Made by a program: the position numbers and the translations under genes. Shown piece by piece: positions 39,250 through 47,633 of a stretch of 64,000 bases of DNA; the stretch's first letter is position 1; the number at the start of each line of letters is the position of its first letter. Below the pieces are notes generated by a model, which was not told the DNA's origin, did not search any database, and was given only the letters and a program-made list of their open reading frames with translations. The stretch is from Desulfobacter sp. (GTDB lineage Bacteria; Desulfobacterota; Desulfobacteria; Desulfobacterales; Desulfobacteraceae): NCBI GenBank assembly GCA_028768525.1, contig CP054837.1, positions 4,026,001 through 4,090,000 on the forward strand. The letters run 5' to 3'.

Positions 39250-40050
39250 TTAACTTACAATGATGCCCGCCCGGACACCCTTGAGGTAATCCATGCAGAA
39301 CGGGTCGTGGCCCAGAAGCATGTCCGCCGTTTTGATGGTGGCCATGATCTTTTCATCAAGCGGGTCAATGATGGCCGAATCCATGCCGGCATCCATCATC
39401 AGGGTGATGAAGGTCCTGTTGATGATTTTCCGCTGGGGCAGGCCGTAGGAAATATTGGACAGGCCGCCGGTGATGTGGACATCTGGGAACAGCCCCTTTA
39501 TGGCCCGGACGGCGTCCAGCACCATGGTGCCCTTGCCGGAATCCGTGGAAATGGGCTGAACCAGTGGATCCACATAGATACTGGCCGTGGGCAACCCCAT
39601 TTTATTCAGGGCCGCCACCAGGCTTTTGGCCCGTTCCACAATGTCTTGGGAGGATCGGGGCATGCCCGAATCATCCATGCACAGGGCAATAACCTTGCAG
39701 TCCTTGCCGCTGAGAAAGGGGAGCATGGCATCGAACCGTTCCTTTTCAAGGGAAATGGAGTTGATCATCGGGGGCTGGCCAACCATGGCAAAGGCCATTT
39801 CCAGCACGGCCGGGTCCGGTGAATCCAGGGCCAGGGGCCGGGATACCTCGGGCTGGATGGTTTCCAGGAGCCATTTCATATCCTCTGCTTCATGGCCGAT
39901 CCGGGCCCCTGCGTTAACGTCGATATAGGCGGTGCCGGCGGATTCCTGGCGCTTGACATCATTGATGATGTATTGGGCATCCCGGTCTGCCACGGCCGTC
40001 TGGACATTTTTTCTGGAGGTGTTGATCCGTTCACCAATGACTTGGAACAT
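39250..40050 (-). CDS. Methylcorrinoid:tetrahydrofolate methyltransferase, MtrH/MtgA-like
   Basis: A 266-residue TIM-barrel pterin-binding protein. The N-terminal VIGERINTSRKNV, the later LDSPDPAVLEMA and NSISLEKERF segments are those of the corrinoid-dependent methyltetrahydrofolate methyltransferases (AcsE, MtrH, MtgA). It would pass the methyl group from the corrinoid protein next to it onto tetrahydrofolate. Start 40050 has GAGGGA about 6 bases upstream; the longer frame runs into mttC and is rejected. Whether the folate is H4F or another pterin is not visible, but H4F is usual in bacteria. Confidence 0.85.
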   Translation of the reverse strand: MFQVIGERINTSRKNVQTAVADRDAQYIINDVKRQESAGTAYIDVNAGARIGHEAEDMKWLLETIQPEVSRPLALDSPDPAVLEMAFAMVGQPPMINSISLEKERFDAMLPFLSGKDCKVIALCMDDSGMPRSSQDIVERAKSLVAALNKMGLPTASIYVDPLVQPISTDSGKGTMVLDAVRAIKGLFPDVHITGGLSNISYGLPQRKIINRTFITLMMDAGMDSAIIDPLDEKIMATIKTADMLLGHDPFCMDYLKGVRAGIIVS

Positions 40051-40063
40051 TTTTCCCTCCCCC

Positions 40064-40696
40064 TCAGGCGGCCATGGTTTTTGCCATTTTGGATGCCGAG
40101 CCGGCATCCGGGGCAAAGCCGTCGGCCCCGATTTCGTCGGCAAAGGCCTGGGTCACCGGGGCGCCGCCCACCATTATTTTCACCTGGTCTCTCAGTCCGG
40201 CTTCCACAATGGCATCCACGGTCTGCTTCATGGCGGGCATGGTGGTGGTCAAAAGGGCGGAGAGGCAGACAATTTTGGCATCTTTTTCCCTGATCTGGGC
40301 CACGAATTCTTCCGGGGCAATGTCGACCCCCAGATTATAAACGGTCATCCCGGCGCTTTCCATCATCATGGCCACCAGGTTCTTCCCGATATCGTGGAGA
40401 TCGCCTTTGACGGTACCGATGATGACAGTGGACCCCTGGGCGGCCCCGGCCTCACCCAGCAGGGGCTTGAGGACGGAGACACAGGCCCCCATGGCCTGGG
40501 CGGCCATGAGGACTTCCGGGATGAACATGTCCCCGTTTTCCATTTTTTCACCGACGATATCCATGCCGGCGATCAATCCCTGGTTCAAAATGTCGATGGC
40601 CGGCGTTCCTTCATCCAAAGCACTATTAACCAGGTTTTCAAGGGCGGCTTGGTCACAGCCGACAAGGGCCTTCTGCATTCCGTTGAAATCTGCCAT
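40064..40696 (-). CDS. mttC: Corrinoid methyl-carrier protein, MttC/MtgC-like
   Basis: A 210-residue cobalamin-binding protein. A helical cap domain (about 1-85) is followed by a Rossmann-like domain with the base-off/His-on motif GDLHDIGKN, His101 being the lower cobalt ligand, and GGAPVTQ near the end. It accepts methyl groups from MttB-type enzymes and donates them to the MtrH-like protein encoded next. GAGG precedes the ATG. It is the only corrinoid protein in the window, so both MttB homologues may share it. No RamA-type activase is present here. Confidence 0.92.
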   Translation of the reverse strand: MADFNGMQKALVGCDQAALENLVNSALDEGTPAIDILNQGLIAGMDIVGEKMENGDMFIPEVLMAAQAMGACVSVLKPLLGEAGAAQGSTVIIGTVKGDLHDIGKNLVAMMMESAGMTVYNLGVDIAPEEFVAQIREKDAKIVCLSALLTTTMPAMKQTVDAIVEAGLRDQVKIMVGGAPVTQAFADEIGADGFAPDAGSASKMAKTMAA

Positions 40697-40736
40697 CTTG
40701 TTTCCTCATTTCTTAAAAAGTCATCATTTATGGGGT

Positions 40737-40809
40737 TGGCGGAGAGTCCGGGAGTCGCACCCGGCTGCACGGATTTAGAGTCCGTGTGATCCCATCCGAT
40801 CCACCCTCC
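40737..40809 (-). tRNA. pylT: tRNA-Pyl (anticodon CUA)
   Basis: A 73-nt tRNA on the minus strand with encoded CCA. A 7-bp acceptor stem (one G-T) and a single base (G8) precede a 4-bp D stem GATC/GATC with a 6-nt loop. One base separates it from a 6-bp anticodon stem (CACGGA/TCCGTG) around CTCTAAA, a 3-nt variable loop and a 5-bp T stem with loop TGCGACT instead of TTC. The 6-bp anticodon stem, short D loop, single-base linker and CUA anticodon are diagnostic of tRNA-Pyl, and the sequence closely resembles the known Desulfitobacterium tRNA-Pyl. It ends 40 bases before mttC, so co-transcription is likely. Confidence 0.97.
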
Positions 40810-40951
40810 GCGTATCTTTCAATATGCCCTTTATCATGGGCGGTCAACCACCTGGGGAGGGCCGTCATGCACCTTCCCCGTCCTGGGAGGCTTGGCCGCA
40901 TAAAAGCGCACGGTGATTCCGATTCCCCAGGGCGCCGGTTTTTGCGCGGTA

Positions 40952-40979
40952 ATTATATACATAAAATGTATACAATCAA
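40952..40979 (-). promoter_or_regulatory. Candidate promoter of the tRNA-Pyl/mttC operon
   Basis: On the minus strand, TTGATT (-35, 40974-40979) and a perfect TATAAT (-10, 40952-40957) are 16 bases apart. Transcription would begin about 135 bases upstream of the tRNA. Two GTATAC-like half-sites fill the spacer and overlap the -10, a geometry expected of repression. Confidence 0.55.
40955..40973. promoter_or_regulatory. Predicted GntR operator at the tRNA-Pyl promoter
   Basis: ATATAC (40955-40960), seven bases, GTATAC (40968-40973). The same pair with the same spacing occurs upstream of the GntR gene at 45164-45182. A lone GTATAC also lies at 41156-41161 in front of the ABC operon and at 38103-38108 before the LIV-binding protein gene. 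The assignment to the GntR regulator is inference. Confidence 0.5.
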
Positions 40980-41175
40980 CAGTCAAGGTTTTTCAATAGA
41001 ATTTTTCTGGAAGGGGAGACTGGATTTAACTGGTTGCATTGACTGTTAAATTGAACTATGTGTGGTTCTGGGGGCAGCGCAAAAAATTACCATAATTGAT
41101 GTTGACAAATGCCATGCACAATGTTAGTGGATGCAGAAATAGAAAGACAAAAAATGTATACAATGGAGAAGCGAT

Positions 41176-42000
41176 TTGGACGGATCACCCATTAATAATG
41201 CGCATCGTCGGCCAGGGGCATCAGATCGAAATACTTCGGAAAAAGCCATTGAAGTCATTGACCTCCACAAATCATTCGGTGCCATTGATGTACTCAAAGG
41301 GGTCTCCCTTGATGCGGGCCAGGGGGATGTGGTCGCCATCATCGGCGGGAGCGGATCCGGCAAGTCCACCATGCTGCGATGCATCAATATGCTGGAATCC
41401 CCTACCAAAGGCCGCATCAGGGTCCACGGCGAAGAAATTAAACTGAAAAGCGATGGAAAAGGCGGATTGAAACCGGCCGATCCGGAACAGGTGCGGCGAA
41501 TTCGCACCCGGCTGGCCATGGTGTTTCAGGGTTTCAATCTCTGGCAGCACATGACCCTTCTGGAAAATGTCATAGAGGTGCCCGTCCATGTCCTGGGCAG
41601 GAAAAAATCAGAGGCTGTGGAAATGGCCGACAGTCTGCTTCATCGGGTGGGGCTTTACGAAAAAAGGGATACCTATCCGGCATTCCTCTCCGGGGGGCAG
41701 CAGCAGCGGGCCGCCATTGCAAGGGCCCTGGCCATTGAGCCTGAGGTCATGCTCTTTGACGAACCCACATCCGCCCTGGATCCGGAACTGATTGGCGAGG
41801 TGCTATCTGTTATGGGCGATCTGGCCAAGGAGGGACGGACTATGCTCATTGTCACCCATGAAATGAAATTTGCCCAGGAGGTGGCCGATAAAATTATTTT
41901 TCTCAACAACGGTATCATAGAAGAGGAGGGGGGCCCCAAGGCGATATTCGGTGCGCCCGAATCAGAGCATTTAAAGCGGTTTATCTGTTCGATTTCCTAG
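41176..42000 (+). CDS. Polar amino-acid-type ABC transporter ATPase
   Basis: A 274-residue ATPase of the HisP/GlnQ family: Walker A GGSGSGKST, Q-loop in VFQGFNLWQHMT, signature LSGGQQQRAAIAR and Walker B VMLFDEPTSALDP. It begins with TTG after GGAGAAG. First gene of a four-gene rightward operon with a binding protein and two permeases. PAAT-family systems carry amino acids, polyamines or quaternary-amine-like solutes; given its position between tRNA-Pyl and the pyl genes, a methylated amine or amino acid derivative is likely. Ends in TAG. Confidence 0.92.
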   Translation: MDGSPINNAHRRPGASDRNTSEKAIEVIDLHKSFGAIDVLKGVSLDAGQGDVVAIIGGSGSGKSTMLRCINMLESPTKGRIRVHGEEIKLKSDGKGGLKPADPEQVRRIRTRLAMVFQGFNLWQHMTLLENVIEVPVHVLGRKKSEAVEMADSLLHRVGLYEKRDTYPAFLSGGQQQRAAIARALAIEPEVMLFDEPTSALDPELIGEVLSVMGDLAKEGRTMLIVTHEMKFAQEVADKIIFLNNGIIEEEGGPKAIFGAPESEHLKRFICSIS

Positions 42001-42058
42001 AGGGGAAAATGAATGGTGGACCCGTGTCAACAATATTACTAACGCAAAGGAGATTGAA

Positions 42059-42835
42059 ATGGCCCAAATCGTGAAAAAGATGTTACTCGTACTTGTCGTC
42101 ATTGTTTTCAGCACCAGCATGGCAAATGCCGGGAAGATCCGTGTGGGGTTTGGTGCGGAACCCTATCCTCCTTTCACCGTACCCGACGCCTCCGGTAACT
42201 GGACCGGTTGGGAAATTGAAATCATCGAAGCCGTCTGCCAGGAAGCCGGACTGGATTATGAACTGGCGCCCACTTCCTGGGACGGGATTATTCCGGCATT
42301 GATTTCAAAGAAGATCGATATGATCATGGGCTCCATGTCCATCACCGAAGAACGCCTTAAATCCATTGATTTTACAGATAAGTATTTCAATACGCCGGCC
42401 TATGTGGTGGGGACCAAAACCATGAAATTTGACGCCACCCCTGCCGGGCTGAAGGGCAAGATCCTCGGCGTCCAGACGGCCACCACCCATGCATCCTATG
42501 CCGCAAAACACTATAAGGGTGCCAAGGTCAAACAATACCAGACCCAGGATGAAATCAACCAGGATCTGATCTCCGGCCGTATCGACGCCACCCAGGCAGA
42601 CTCCCTGGCCATGATCGAATTTTTGGAGAGCAAAGAAGGAAAATCATGCTGTGATCTCAAAGGTGCTGCCATTGACGATCCCGCCATCCTGGGACGTGGG
42701 GTCGGCGTCGGCCTGCGCAAGGGAAGCGATGACCTCAAGTCAAAAATCAATGCCGCCATCAAAGCCATCCGGGCCAATGGCAAGTATAAGGAAATTACCG
42801 AAAAATATTTTAAAGTAGATGTCTACGGCGACTAA
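42059..42835 (+). CDS. Periplasmic binding protein of the polar amino-acid-type transporter
   Basis: A 258-residue family-3 binding protein. Signal peptide: basic start, hydrophobic segment and cleavage after MANA near residue 24. The mature protein shows GAEPYPPFTVPD and GWEIEIIEAVCQEAG, then MIMGSMSITEERLKSIDFT, the usual ligand-gate regions. No lipobox, so freely periplasmic. The ligand is not deducible from residues seen. Confidence 0.9.
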   Translation: MAQIVKKMLLVLVVIVFSTSMANAGKIRVGFGAEPYPPFTVPDASGNWTGWEIEIIEAVCQEAGLDYELAPTSWDGIIPALISKKIDMIMGSMSITEERLKSIDFTDKYFNTPAYVVGTKTMKFDATPAGLKGKILGVQTATTHASYAAKHYKGAKVKQYQTQDEINQDLISGRIDATQADSLAMIEFLESKEGKSCCDLKGAAIDDPAILGRGVGVGLRKGSDDLKSKINAAIKAIRANGKYKEITEKYFKVDVYGD

Positions 42836-42906
42836 AGGATTTGTCTGAAAGGGGCCGGTGCCCCTTTCTCATCTGCAACCCGTATTCTAAAAAATGGGGA
42901 GAAACC

Positions 42907-43617
42907 ATGAGCGCCCTGGAACTGCTTGCCCTGTCACCGCCGGGATGGGGAGGGGTTTTGCTGAAAGGCCTGGCCATGTCCATGACCGTCGCCGTCGGCG
43001 GATACCTGGTGGGTTTGATGATCGGTATTGGCGGCGCCTTTGGCAAGCTATACGGGGGACCCGTGCTGCGGGATATTCTGGAGGCGTATACCACGGTCAT
43101 CCGGGCCATACCTGAGCTGGTCCTGATCGTCCTGCTCTTTTATGCCGGGTCGGATGTGGTCAACCGCCTTCTGGTGATGTTCGGGGCCAGTCCCGTGGAC
43201 ATCAACGGGCTTGTGGCGGGGATCCTCGTGATTGGCGTGGTTCAGGGGGCCTATTCAACTGAGGTGCTTCGCGGTGCCATCAAGGCCATCCATCCCGGTC
43301 AGATTGAAGCGGGCCGGGCCTATGGAATGAGTCAGGGACTTCTCCTGAGGCGGATTACCCTGCCGGCCATGCTTCCCCATGCCATCCCGGGGCTTTCCAA
43401 TCTCTGGCTCATCGCCACCAAGGATACGGCCTTGCTGGCTGTGGTGGGGTTTACGGAACTGACCCTGGCCACCCGCCAGGCCGGGGGGGCCACCAAAGCC
43501 TATTTCCTGTTTTTTTCGGCCGCCGGGTGTCTCTATCTCATGGTCACCCTGATCTCCAATGTCGGTATTAAAATGATTGAGCGGCGGGCCTACAAAGGCA
43601 TGCCGGATGTGGGGTGA
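42907..43617 (+). CDS. Polar amino-acid-type ABC permease 1
   Basis: A 236-residue permease of the HisM/GlnP class, with about five membrane helices and the EAA loop GAIKAIHPGQIEAGRAYGMS. Start 42907 is set by GGGGAG 6 bases upstream; an earlier in-frame ATG at 42841 lacks membrane character. It works with the second permease, which it overlaps almost directly. Confidence 0.9.
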   Translation: MSALELLALSPPGWGGVLLKGLAMSMTVAVGGYLVGLMIGIGGAFGKLYGGPVLRDILEAYTTVIRAIPELVLIVLLFYAGSDVVNRLLVMFGASPVDINGLVAGILVIGVVQGAYSTEVLRGAIKAIHPGQIEAGRAYGMSQGLLLRRITLPAMLPHAIPGLSNLWLIATKDTALLAVVGFTELTLATRQAGGATKAYFLFFSAAGCLYLMVTLISNVGIKMIERRAYKGMPDVG

Positions 43618-43619
43618 TT

Positions 43620-44390
43620 ATGGGTAATTGGATGAAGCTCCACCGGATCATATTGCTGGGGATTGCCATGGGGCTGGTCGCGGTCATCGCCGGAACCATG
43701 CGGTGGGACTGGCTGCCCAATTACTACGGCGAGCTGCTTTCAGGCGTATGGATTACCCTGGTCATTCTCCTGGTCTCCTGTATCCTGGGAATCTTGCTTG
43801 CCGTTCCCCTGGGGCTTTTCCAGGTGACGGGCCCCGTGCCCTTGGCCACGGCAAGCAAGATGTTCTGTACCCTGATCCGGGGAACCCCGCTGCTTCTTCA
43901 GCTGTGGATGATCTACTACGGGGTGGGGTCCCTGTTTCCCCAGATTCCCGGAATCCGGGAGACTTTTATATGGCCCTATCTCAGGGAAGCCTGGCCCTAC
44001 GGGGTGCTGGCGCTGACCATGTCCTTTGCCGGGTATGAGGGAGAGGTGATGCGGGGCGCCTTTGCAGGGGTTCCGGCCGGGGAGCTTGAGGCGGCACGGG
44101 CATATGGCATGGGCCGCTGGACGGCCTTGCGGCGGATCTGGCTGCCCCGTGCCCTTCACCGTGCCCTTCCCACCCTTGCCGGAGAGGTCGTGCTCCAACT
44201 TAAATCCACCCCCCTTGTGGCCACCATCACCGTGGTGGACGTCTATGCCGTGATTTCAAAGATCCGTCAGGAAACCTATATCGTATACGAACCCATGCTG
44301 CTGCTGGCATTGATATACCTGTGCCTGACCGGTGTACTGGTGGTGGTGTTCAGGCATTTCGAGAATAAGATTCCCACCCAGGACGCCTGA
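43620..44390 (+). CDS. Polar amino-acid-type ABC permease 2
   Basis: A 256-residue permease with about five helices and the EAA loop GAFAGVPAGELEAARAYGMG. ATG 43620 is chosen, three bases after the TGA of the first permease; the GTG at 43614 overlaps that stop. Completes the ATPase, binding protein, permease, permease operon. Confidence 0.9.
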   Translation: MGNWMKLHRIILLGIAMGLVAVIAGTMRWDWLPNYYGELLSGVWITLVILLVSCILGILLAVPLGLFQVTGPVPLATASKMFCTLIRGTPLLLQLWMIYYGVGSLFPQIPGIRETFIWPYLREAWPYGVLALTMSFAGYEGEVMRGAFAGVPAGELEAARAYGMGRWTALRRIWLPRALHRALPTLAGEVVLQLKSTPLVATITVVDVYAVISKIRQETYIVYEPMLLLALIYLCLTGVLVVVFRHFENKIPTQDA

Positions 44391-44464
44391 TTGGACAAGG
44401 GTTGCATGGCCACTTCCCCACGGGCCCGGCCGGGAATCCCGGCGGAATTTCGGATACGGTCGGT

Positions 44465-45142
44465 CTATAGGGAAATATAGTCGTCGGGCAGTGTTGAGAA
44501 CTCCATGCCCTTGAGGGCGCTTTCCAGATGGAGTGCCATGACCTTTTGGGCCATGGCCGGGTCTCTTTTCCTAAGGGCCTCCACCAGCTTGCGGTGTTCG
44601 TGGTGGGAGGGATTAAAGGGCAGGGTATAAAACGGATCGTAAAGGATGAGATAGATTTTTGTCCGGTTCAGCAGGTCTTCGATATAGCGGGTGAGCACCT
44701 CGTTTTTTGCGGCCCGGGCAATGACCAGGTGGATGGCATCGTTGACCTGGTAGTACCCGCTGATATCTTTGTTTGCGAAGGTTTTTTCCTCTTGGTCGAT
44801 ATAGGCTTCAATCCGGTCCAGGTCATCCGGGGTGATACTGAGGGCTGCCAGTGAGACCGCAGCCTTTTCCAGCTGCAGACGGACAAAAAAGGTCTCTTTG
44901 ATCTCCTCAATGGTGGGTTTGATAACGCAGACCCCCTTGTTCTGCTCATAGGTGGCAAATCCTTCGTAGGTCAGCCGTTTTATGGCCGCCCGGATGGGGG
45001 TGCGGCTCACCTTGAGCTGTTTTGCCAGGGTGGTTTCAACCAATTTGGTTCCCTGCTTGATGTACCGCTTGATGATGGCATTTTTAAGGGTCTGGTAGAC
45101 CGTCTCTTCATTGTTTTTTTCCAAGATGATTCCCCTGACCAT
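44465..45142 (-). CDS. GntR-family (FCD) transcriptional regulator 1
   Basis: A 225-residue regulator with an N-terminal winged HTH (about 15-75; VETTLAKQLKVSRTPIRAAIKRL) and an all-helical FCD ligand domain (about 90-215) in which D and H residues suit a metal site. Its C-terminus (YLILYDPFY and a final DDYISL) is clearly related to the second GntR at 55.8 kb. It sits between the ABC operon and the EamA gene. Paired GTATAC sites 20 bases upstream of its start suggest autoregulation. Stop is TAG. Confidence 0.9.
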   Translation of the reverse strand: MVRGIILEKNNEETVYQTLKNAIIKRYIKQGTKLVETTLAKQLKVSRTPIRAAIKRLTYEGFATYEQNKGVCVIKPTIEEIKETFFVRLQLEKAAVSLAALSITPDDLDRIEAYIDQEEKTFANKDISGYYQVNDAIHLVIARAAKNEVLTRYIEDLLNRTKIYLILYDPFYTLPFNPSHHEHRKLVEALRKRDPAMAQKVMALHLESALKGMEFSTLPDDYISL

Positions 45143-45163
45143 GGATGAATTTATACGAAGTTA

Positions 45164-45182
45164 GTATACTTGTTTTGTATAC
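45164..45182. promoter_or_regulatory. Predicted GntR autoregulatory operator
   Basis: GTATAC at 45164-45169 and again at 45177-45182, seven bases apart, matching the pair in the tRNA-Pyl promoter. The first copy overlaps TATACT on the minus strand, a possible -10 for the GntR gene starting at 45142. Confidence 0.5.
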
Positions 45183-45257
45183 CATAGTCTCCTGTTTTTT
45201 TCCAATCGAAATCTGCGGGGAAGTCGACAGCTTGCTCCGGCGTTTTTTGCCGCCGGG

Positions 45258-46187
45258 TCAGGCTTCGGGAAGAGGCGCCGGCTTTATAACCGGTTCGGGT
45301 ATGGTGGACCGGTCCTGGGCGAGAATGACTCCGGCCAGCACAAGCAAGGAGGCCATGTACTGGGTCCCGGTAAACCGTTCCTTCAGGATCAGGGCACTCA
45401 TTACCAGGGTGATCACGGGAATCAGGTTGACAAAGGAGGCGGCCTGGCTGGCCGGGATTTTACTCACCCCGATATTATACATGCCATATGCCCCCAGGGT
45501 CACAACGGCCCCCAGGTATACCACCGCCCCCAAGGAAACGGGATCTATATGGGTGGGCAGCTGGGTTCCCGGAAAAAAGAGGATGGGAAAATAAAACAGG
45601 GTACCGGCAAAGGTCTGCATGAAGGCCAGGAAGATGGGTTTGTACCGGTCTGTCAGCTTCTTTAAGCACAGCCCGTACCCGGTGGCACAGATCATGGCCA
45701 TGAATTCCAGAAAATTTCCCAGCAGGGGATTGGGGCCGTGGTCCGTGGGCGTTGACGCCAGGCTGAGCCACAGGGCGCCTGTTGCAGCAATGGCAAAACC
45801 GATGCAGGTCCGCGGGCTGATCCGTTCCTTCAGGAAAACCCAGGCGCCAAGGGCGGTAATCAGCGGCATCATGGTGGTGATCATGCCGGCCTGGGACGCC
45901 GAGGTGTAGACCAGTGCCTTGGCTTCAAAGATGAAATAAAGACAGGGTTCGCAAAAGGCCATGAGCGCGATGTATTTGATGTCCTGCTTCCGGATGTGTT
46001 TTACGGACTTGAACACAAAGGGGACAAATAGGGCGCAGCAGCTTGCAATGAGCATTCTTCCGAAAATTACCACCATGGGATCATAGGCGCGGAAGGCAAG
46101 CTTCAGGGCAACGAAGGTGCTGGCCCACAGCACCATGGCAATGACCAGGCAGGTGTAGGCAGCGGTTATATGTTTTTCAGGTTTCAT
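45258..46187 (-). CDS. EamA/DMT-family metabolite permease
   Basis: A 309-residue protein with ten predicted helices arranged as two EamA repeats (for example SASQAGMITTMMPLITALGAWVFLKERIS and the matching IPASQAASFVNLIPVITLVMSALILKERFT). Family members export or exchange amino acids and related metabolites. ATG 46187 is preferred to GTG 46241, because the longer start adds a charged, unconserved tail; its ribosome site is weak. Divergent from pylC. A role in exporting a demethylation end product such as glycine or sarcosine is speculation. Confidence 0.85.
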   Translation of the reverse strand: MKPEKHITAAYTCLVIAMVLWASTFVALKLAFRAYDPMVVIFGRMLIASCCALFVPFVFKSVKHIRKQDIKYIALMAFCEPCLYFIFEAKALVYTSASQAGMITTMMPLITALGAWVFLKERISPRTCIGFAIAATGALWLSLASTPTDHGPNPLLGNFLEFMAMICATGYGLCLKKLTDRYKPIFLAFMQTFAGTLFYFPILFFPGTQLPTHIDPVSLGAVVYLGAVVTLGAYGMYNIGVSKIPASQAASFVNLIPVITLVMSALILKERFTGTQYMASLLVLAGVILAQDRSTIPEPVIKPAPLPEA

Positions 46188-46380
46188 TTTTTCAGCCGGT
46201 CTTTCACCACTTATTATTATAAAAGCCGTATCTTTTATCACTTTTTTTTATTTGAAGAAACCTAAAAAGCGAGGGCCGTTGTTTTGGGGAATAATCCAAG
46301 TTGCCTCCCCGTGATGCAGAAACCGTAAATTATGGACGCATGTCCATGGGCAGTCTGTTATCAGAGCTTTTCAGAGGGGT

Positions 46381-46418
46381 AAAGAAATTTCTTTTAATAG
46401 ACTGAAATTTGTTATAAT
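46381..46418 (+). promoter_or_regulatory. Candidate pylC-D-Sc promoter with a perfect palindrome
   Basis: A 14-base perfect palindrome AAAGAAATTTCTTT at 46381-46394 is followed by a perfect TATAAT at 46413-46418. The -35 (around 46389-46395) is poor and overlaps the palindrome, as expected of an activator- or repressor-controlled promoter. No GTATAC site is seen here, so control may differ from that of tRNA-Pyl. Confidence 0.45.
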
Positions 46419-46496
46419 CAATTTTTGGGGGCCGGATACAGCGTGTGGCCGTCCCCAAGGGCCTTTTCCCATTTTTGCAAAAGAGGTGAAACCAGT

Positions 46497-47621
46497 ATGC
46501 TGATCGCAGTCATCGGAGGCAAGCTTCAGGGGGTTGAGGCCGTTTATCTGGCGCACAAGGCCGGCTTTCGAACCCTGGTCATTGATAAAAACCCCCAGGC
46601 GCCGGCAGCGGGATTATCTGATCATTTTCTGGCGTTTGAATTCTGCAGTGATCATCCCTTCCCGGTATATGGTTCTTCGATTGATTTGATTCTTCCGGCC
46701 ATTGAGGACGATTCGGTCCTTTCCCTGCTCCAAGCATGGTCAAAGCAGTCGGCCATCCCCCTGGCCTTTGACGGGGATGCCTATGCCACAACAAGATCCA
46801 AGCGCAACTCCAATCGTCTTTTTGAAAAATTAAACCTTCCCATACCGCAGCCATGGCCGGGGTGCGCCTTTCCGGTTGTGGTGAAACCGGATCAGACCAG
46901 CGGGAGCCAGGGCGTGGAAATCATGGAGACTCAGGCGTTGCTGGATGAATGGCTTGCCAGGACCAACAAAGGGAATGCCGTTATCCAGGAGTTTGTTGAA
47001 GGGCCTTCCTATTCCATTGAAATATTGGGGGGGCCCGGTAATTACCATCCGCTCCAGGTGACCGACCTGGGAATGGATGAGGACTGGGACTGCAAAAATG
47101 TAAGCGCCCCATCGCAATTGTCAGCGAACCATATCACCGGGTTGAAACAAATGGCAATTGAGATTGCCGAAGGGTTAGAACTGACCGGAATCATGGACCT
47201 TGAAGTGATTTTGAATCAAAATACGCTCAAGATTTTAGAGATAGATGCCAGGCTTCCCAGCCAGACGCCCATGGCGGTGTACTGGTCCACGGGCATCAAT
47301 ATGGTCCAGATGCTGGCGGACCTGGTGCGCAACAGGACTGTCAGCGGAAAACCCGGCCGGGAGTTTCCTGTCCTTGTGGAGCATATACAGGTCTCCGGCG
47401 GCCGGATTGAGTACCTGGGTGAGCATATCATGGCCCAGGACGGTCCCCTGAGGCGGCAGACCGGATTTTTCGGAGCGGATGAGGCCGTCACCAGTTACCG
47501 CCGTGGGAAGAAACATTGGGTGGCCACCATGATCTTTAGGGGGGACTCCCGGGATGAAATAGAGTTAAAGCGGACCCGTTGTTATGGTGAAATACGTGCG
47601 CTTTCCGGTAATGAACATTGA
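46497..47621 (+). CDS. pylC: (2R,3R)-3-methylornithyl-N6-lysine synthase, pyrrolysine biosynthesis
   Basis: A 374-residue ATP-grasp ligase that joins 3-methylornithine to the epsilon-amine of lysine. The N-terminal nucleotide fold (IAVIGGKLQGVEAVYLAHKAG) and the ATP-grasp core (PVVVKPDQTSGSQGV, then EIDARLPSQTP) match PylC. AGAGGTGA precedes ATG 46497; the longer frame from 46425 is rejected. First gene of pylC-pylD-pylSc, with pylSn behind it. Confidence 0.93.
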   Translation: MLIAVIGGKLQGVEAVYLAHKAGFRTLVIDKNPQAPAAGLSDHFLAFEFCSDHPFPVYGSSIDLILPAIEDDSVLSLLQAWSKQSAIPLAFDGDAYATTRSKRNSNRLFEKLNLPIPQPWPGCAFPVVVKPDQTSGSQGVEIMETQALLDEWLARTNKGNAVIQEFVEGPSYSIEILGGPGNYHPLQVTDLGMDEDWDCKNVSAPSQLSANHITGLKQMAIEIAEGLELTGIMDLEVILNQNTLKILEIDARLPSQTPMAVYWSTGINMVQMLADLVRNRTVSGKPGREFPVLVEHIQVSGGRIEYLGEHIMAQDGPLRRQTGFFGADEAVTSYRRGKKHWVATMIFRGDSRDEIELKRTRCYGEIRALSGNEH

Positions 47622-47633
47622 GGAGATGATGCG

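Larger units (their letters stand above)
40810..41175. other. Divergent control region between tRNA-Pyl and the ABC operon
   Basis: About 365 bases holding the tRNA-Pyl promoter and operator, and for the rightward operon a TTGACA at 41102-41107 with only a weak -10 behind it, then an AATGTATACAATG block at 41153-41165 just before the ribosome site. No coding gene is supported. Confidence 0.5.

Noticed and set aside
40737..40809. An ordinary amber-suppressor or Leu/Ser tRNA
   Set aside because: The 6-bp anticodon stem, one-base linkers, short D loop and missing TTC loop are specific to tRNA-Pyl.
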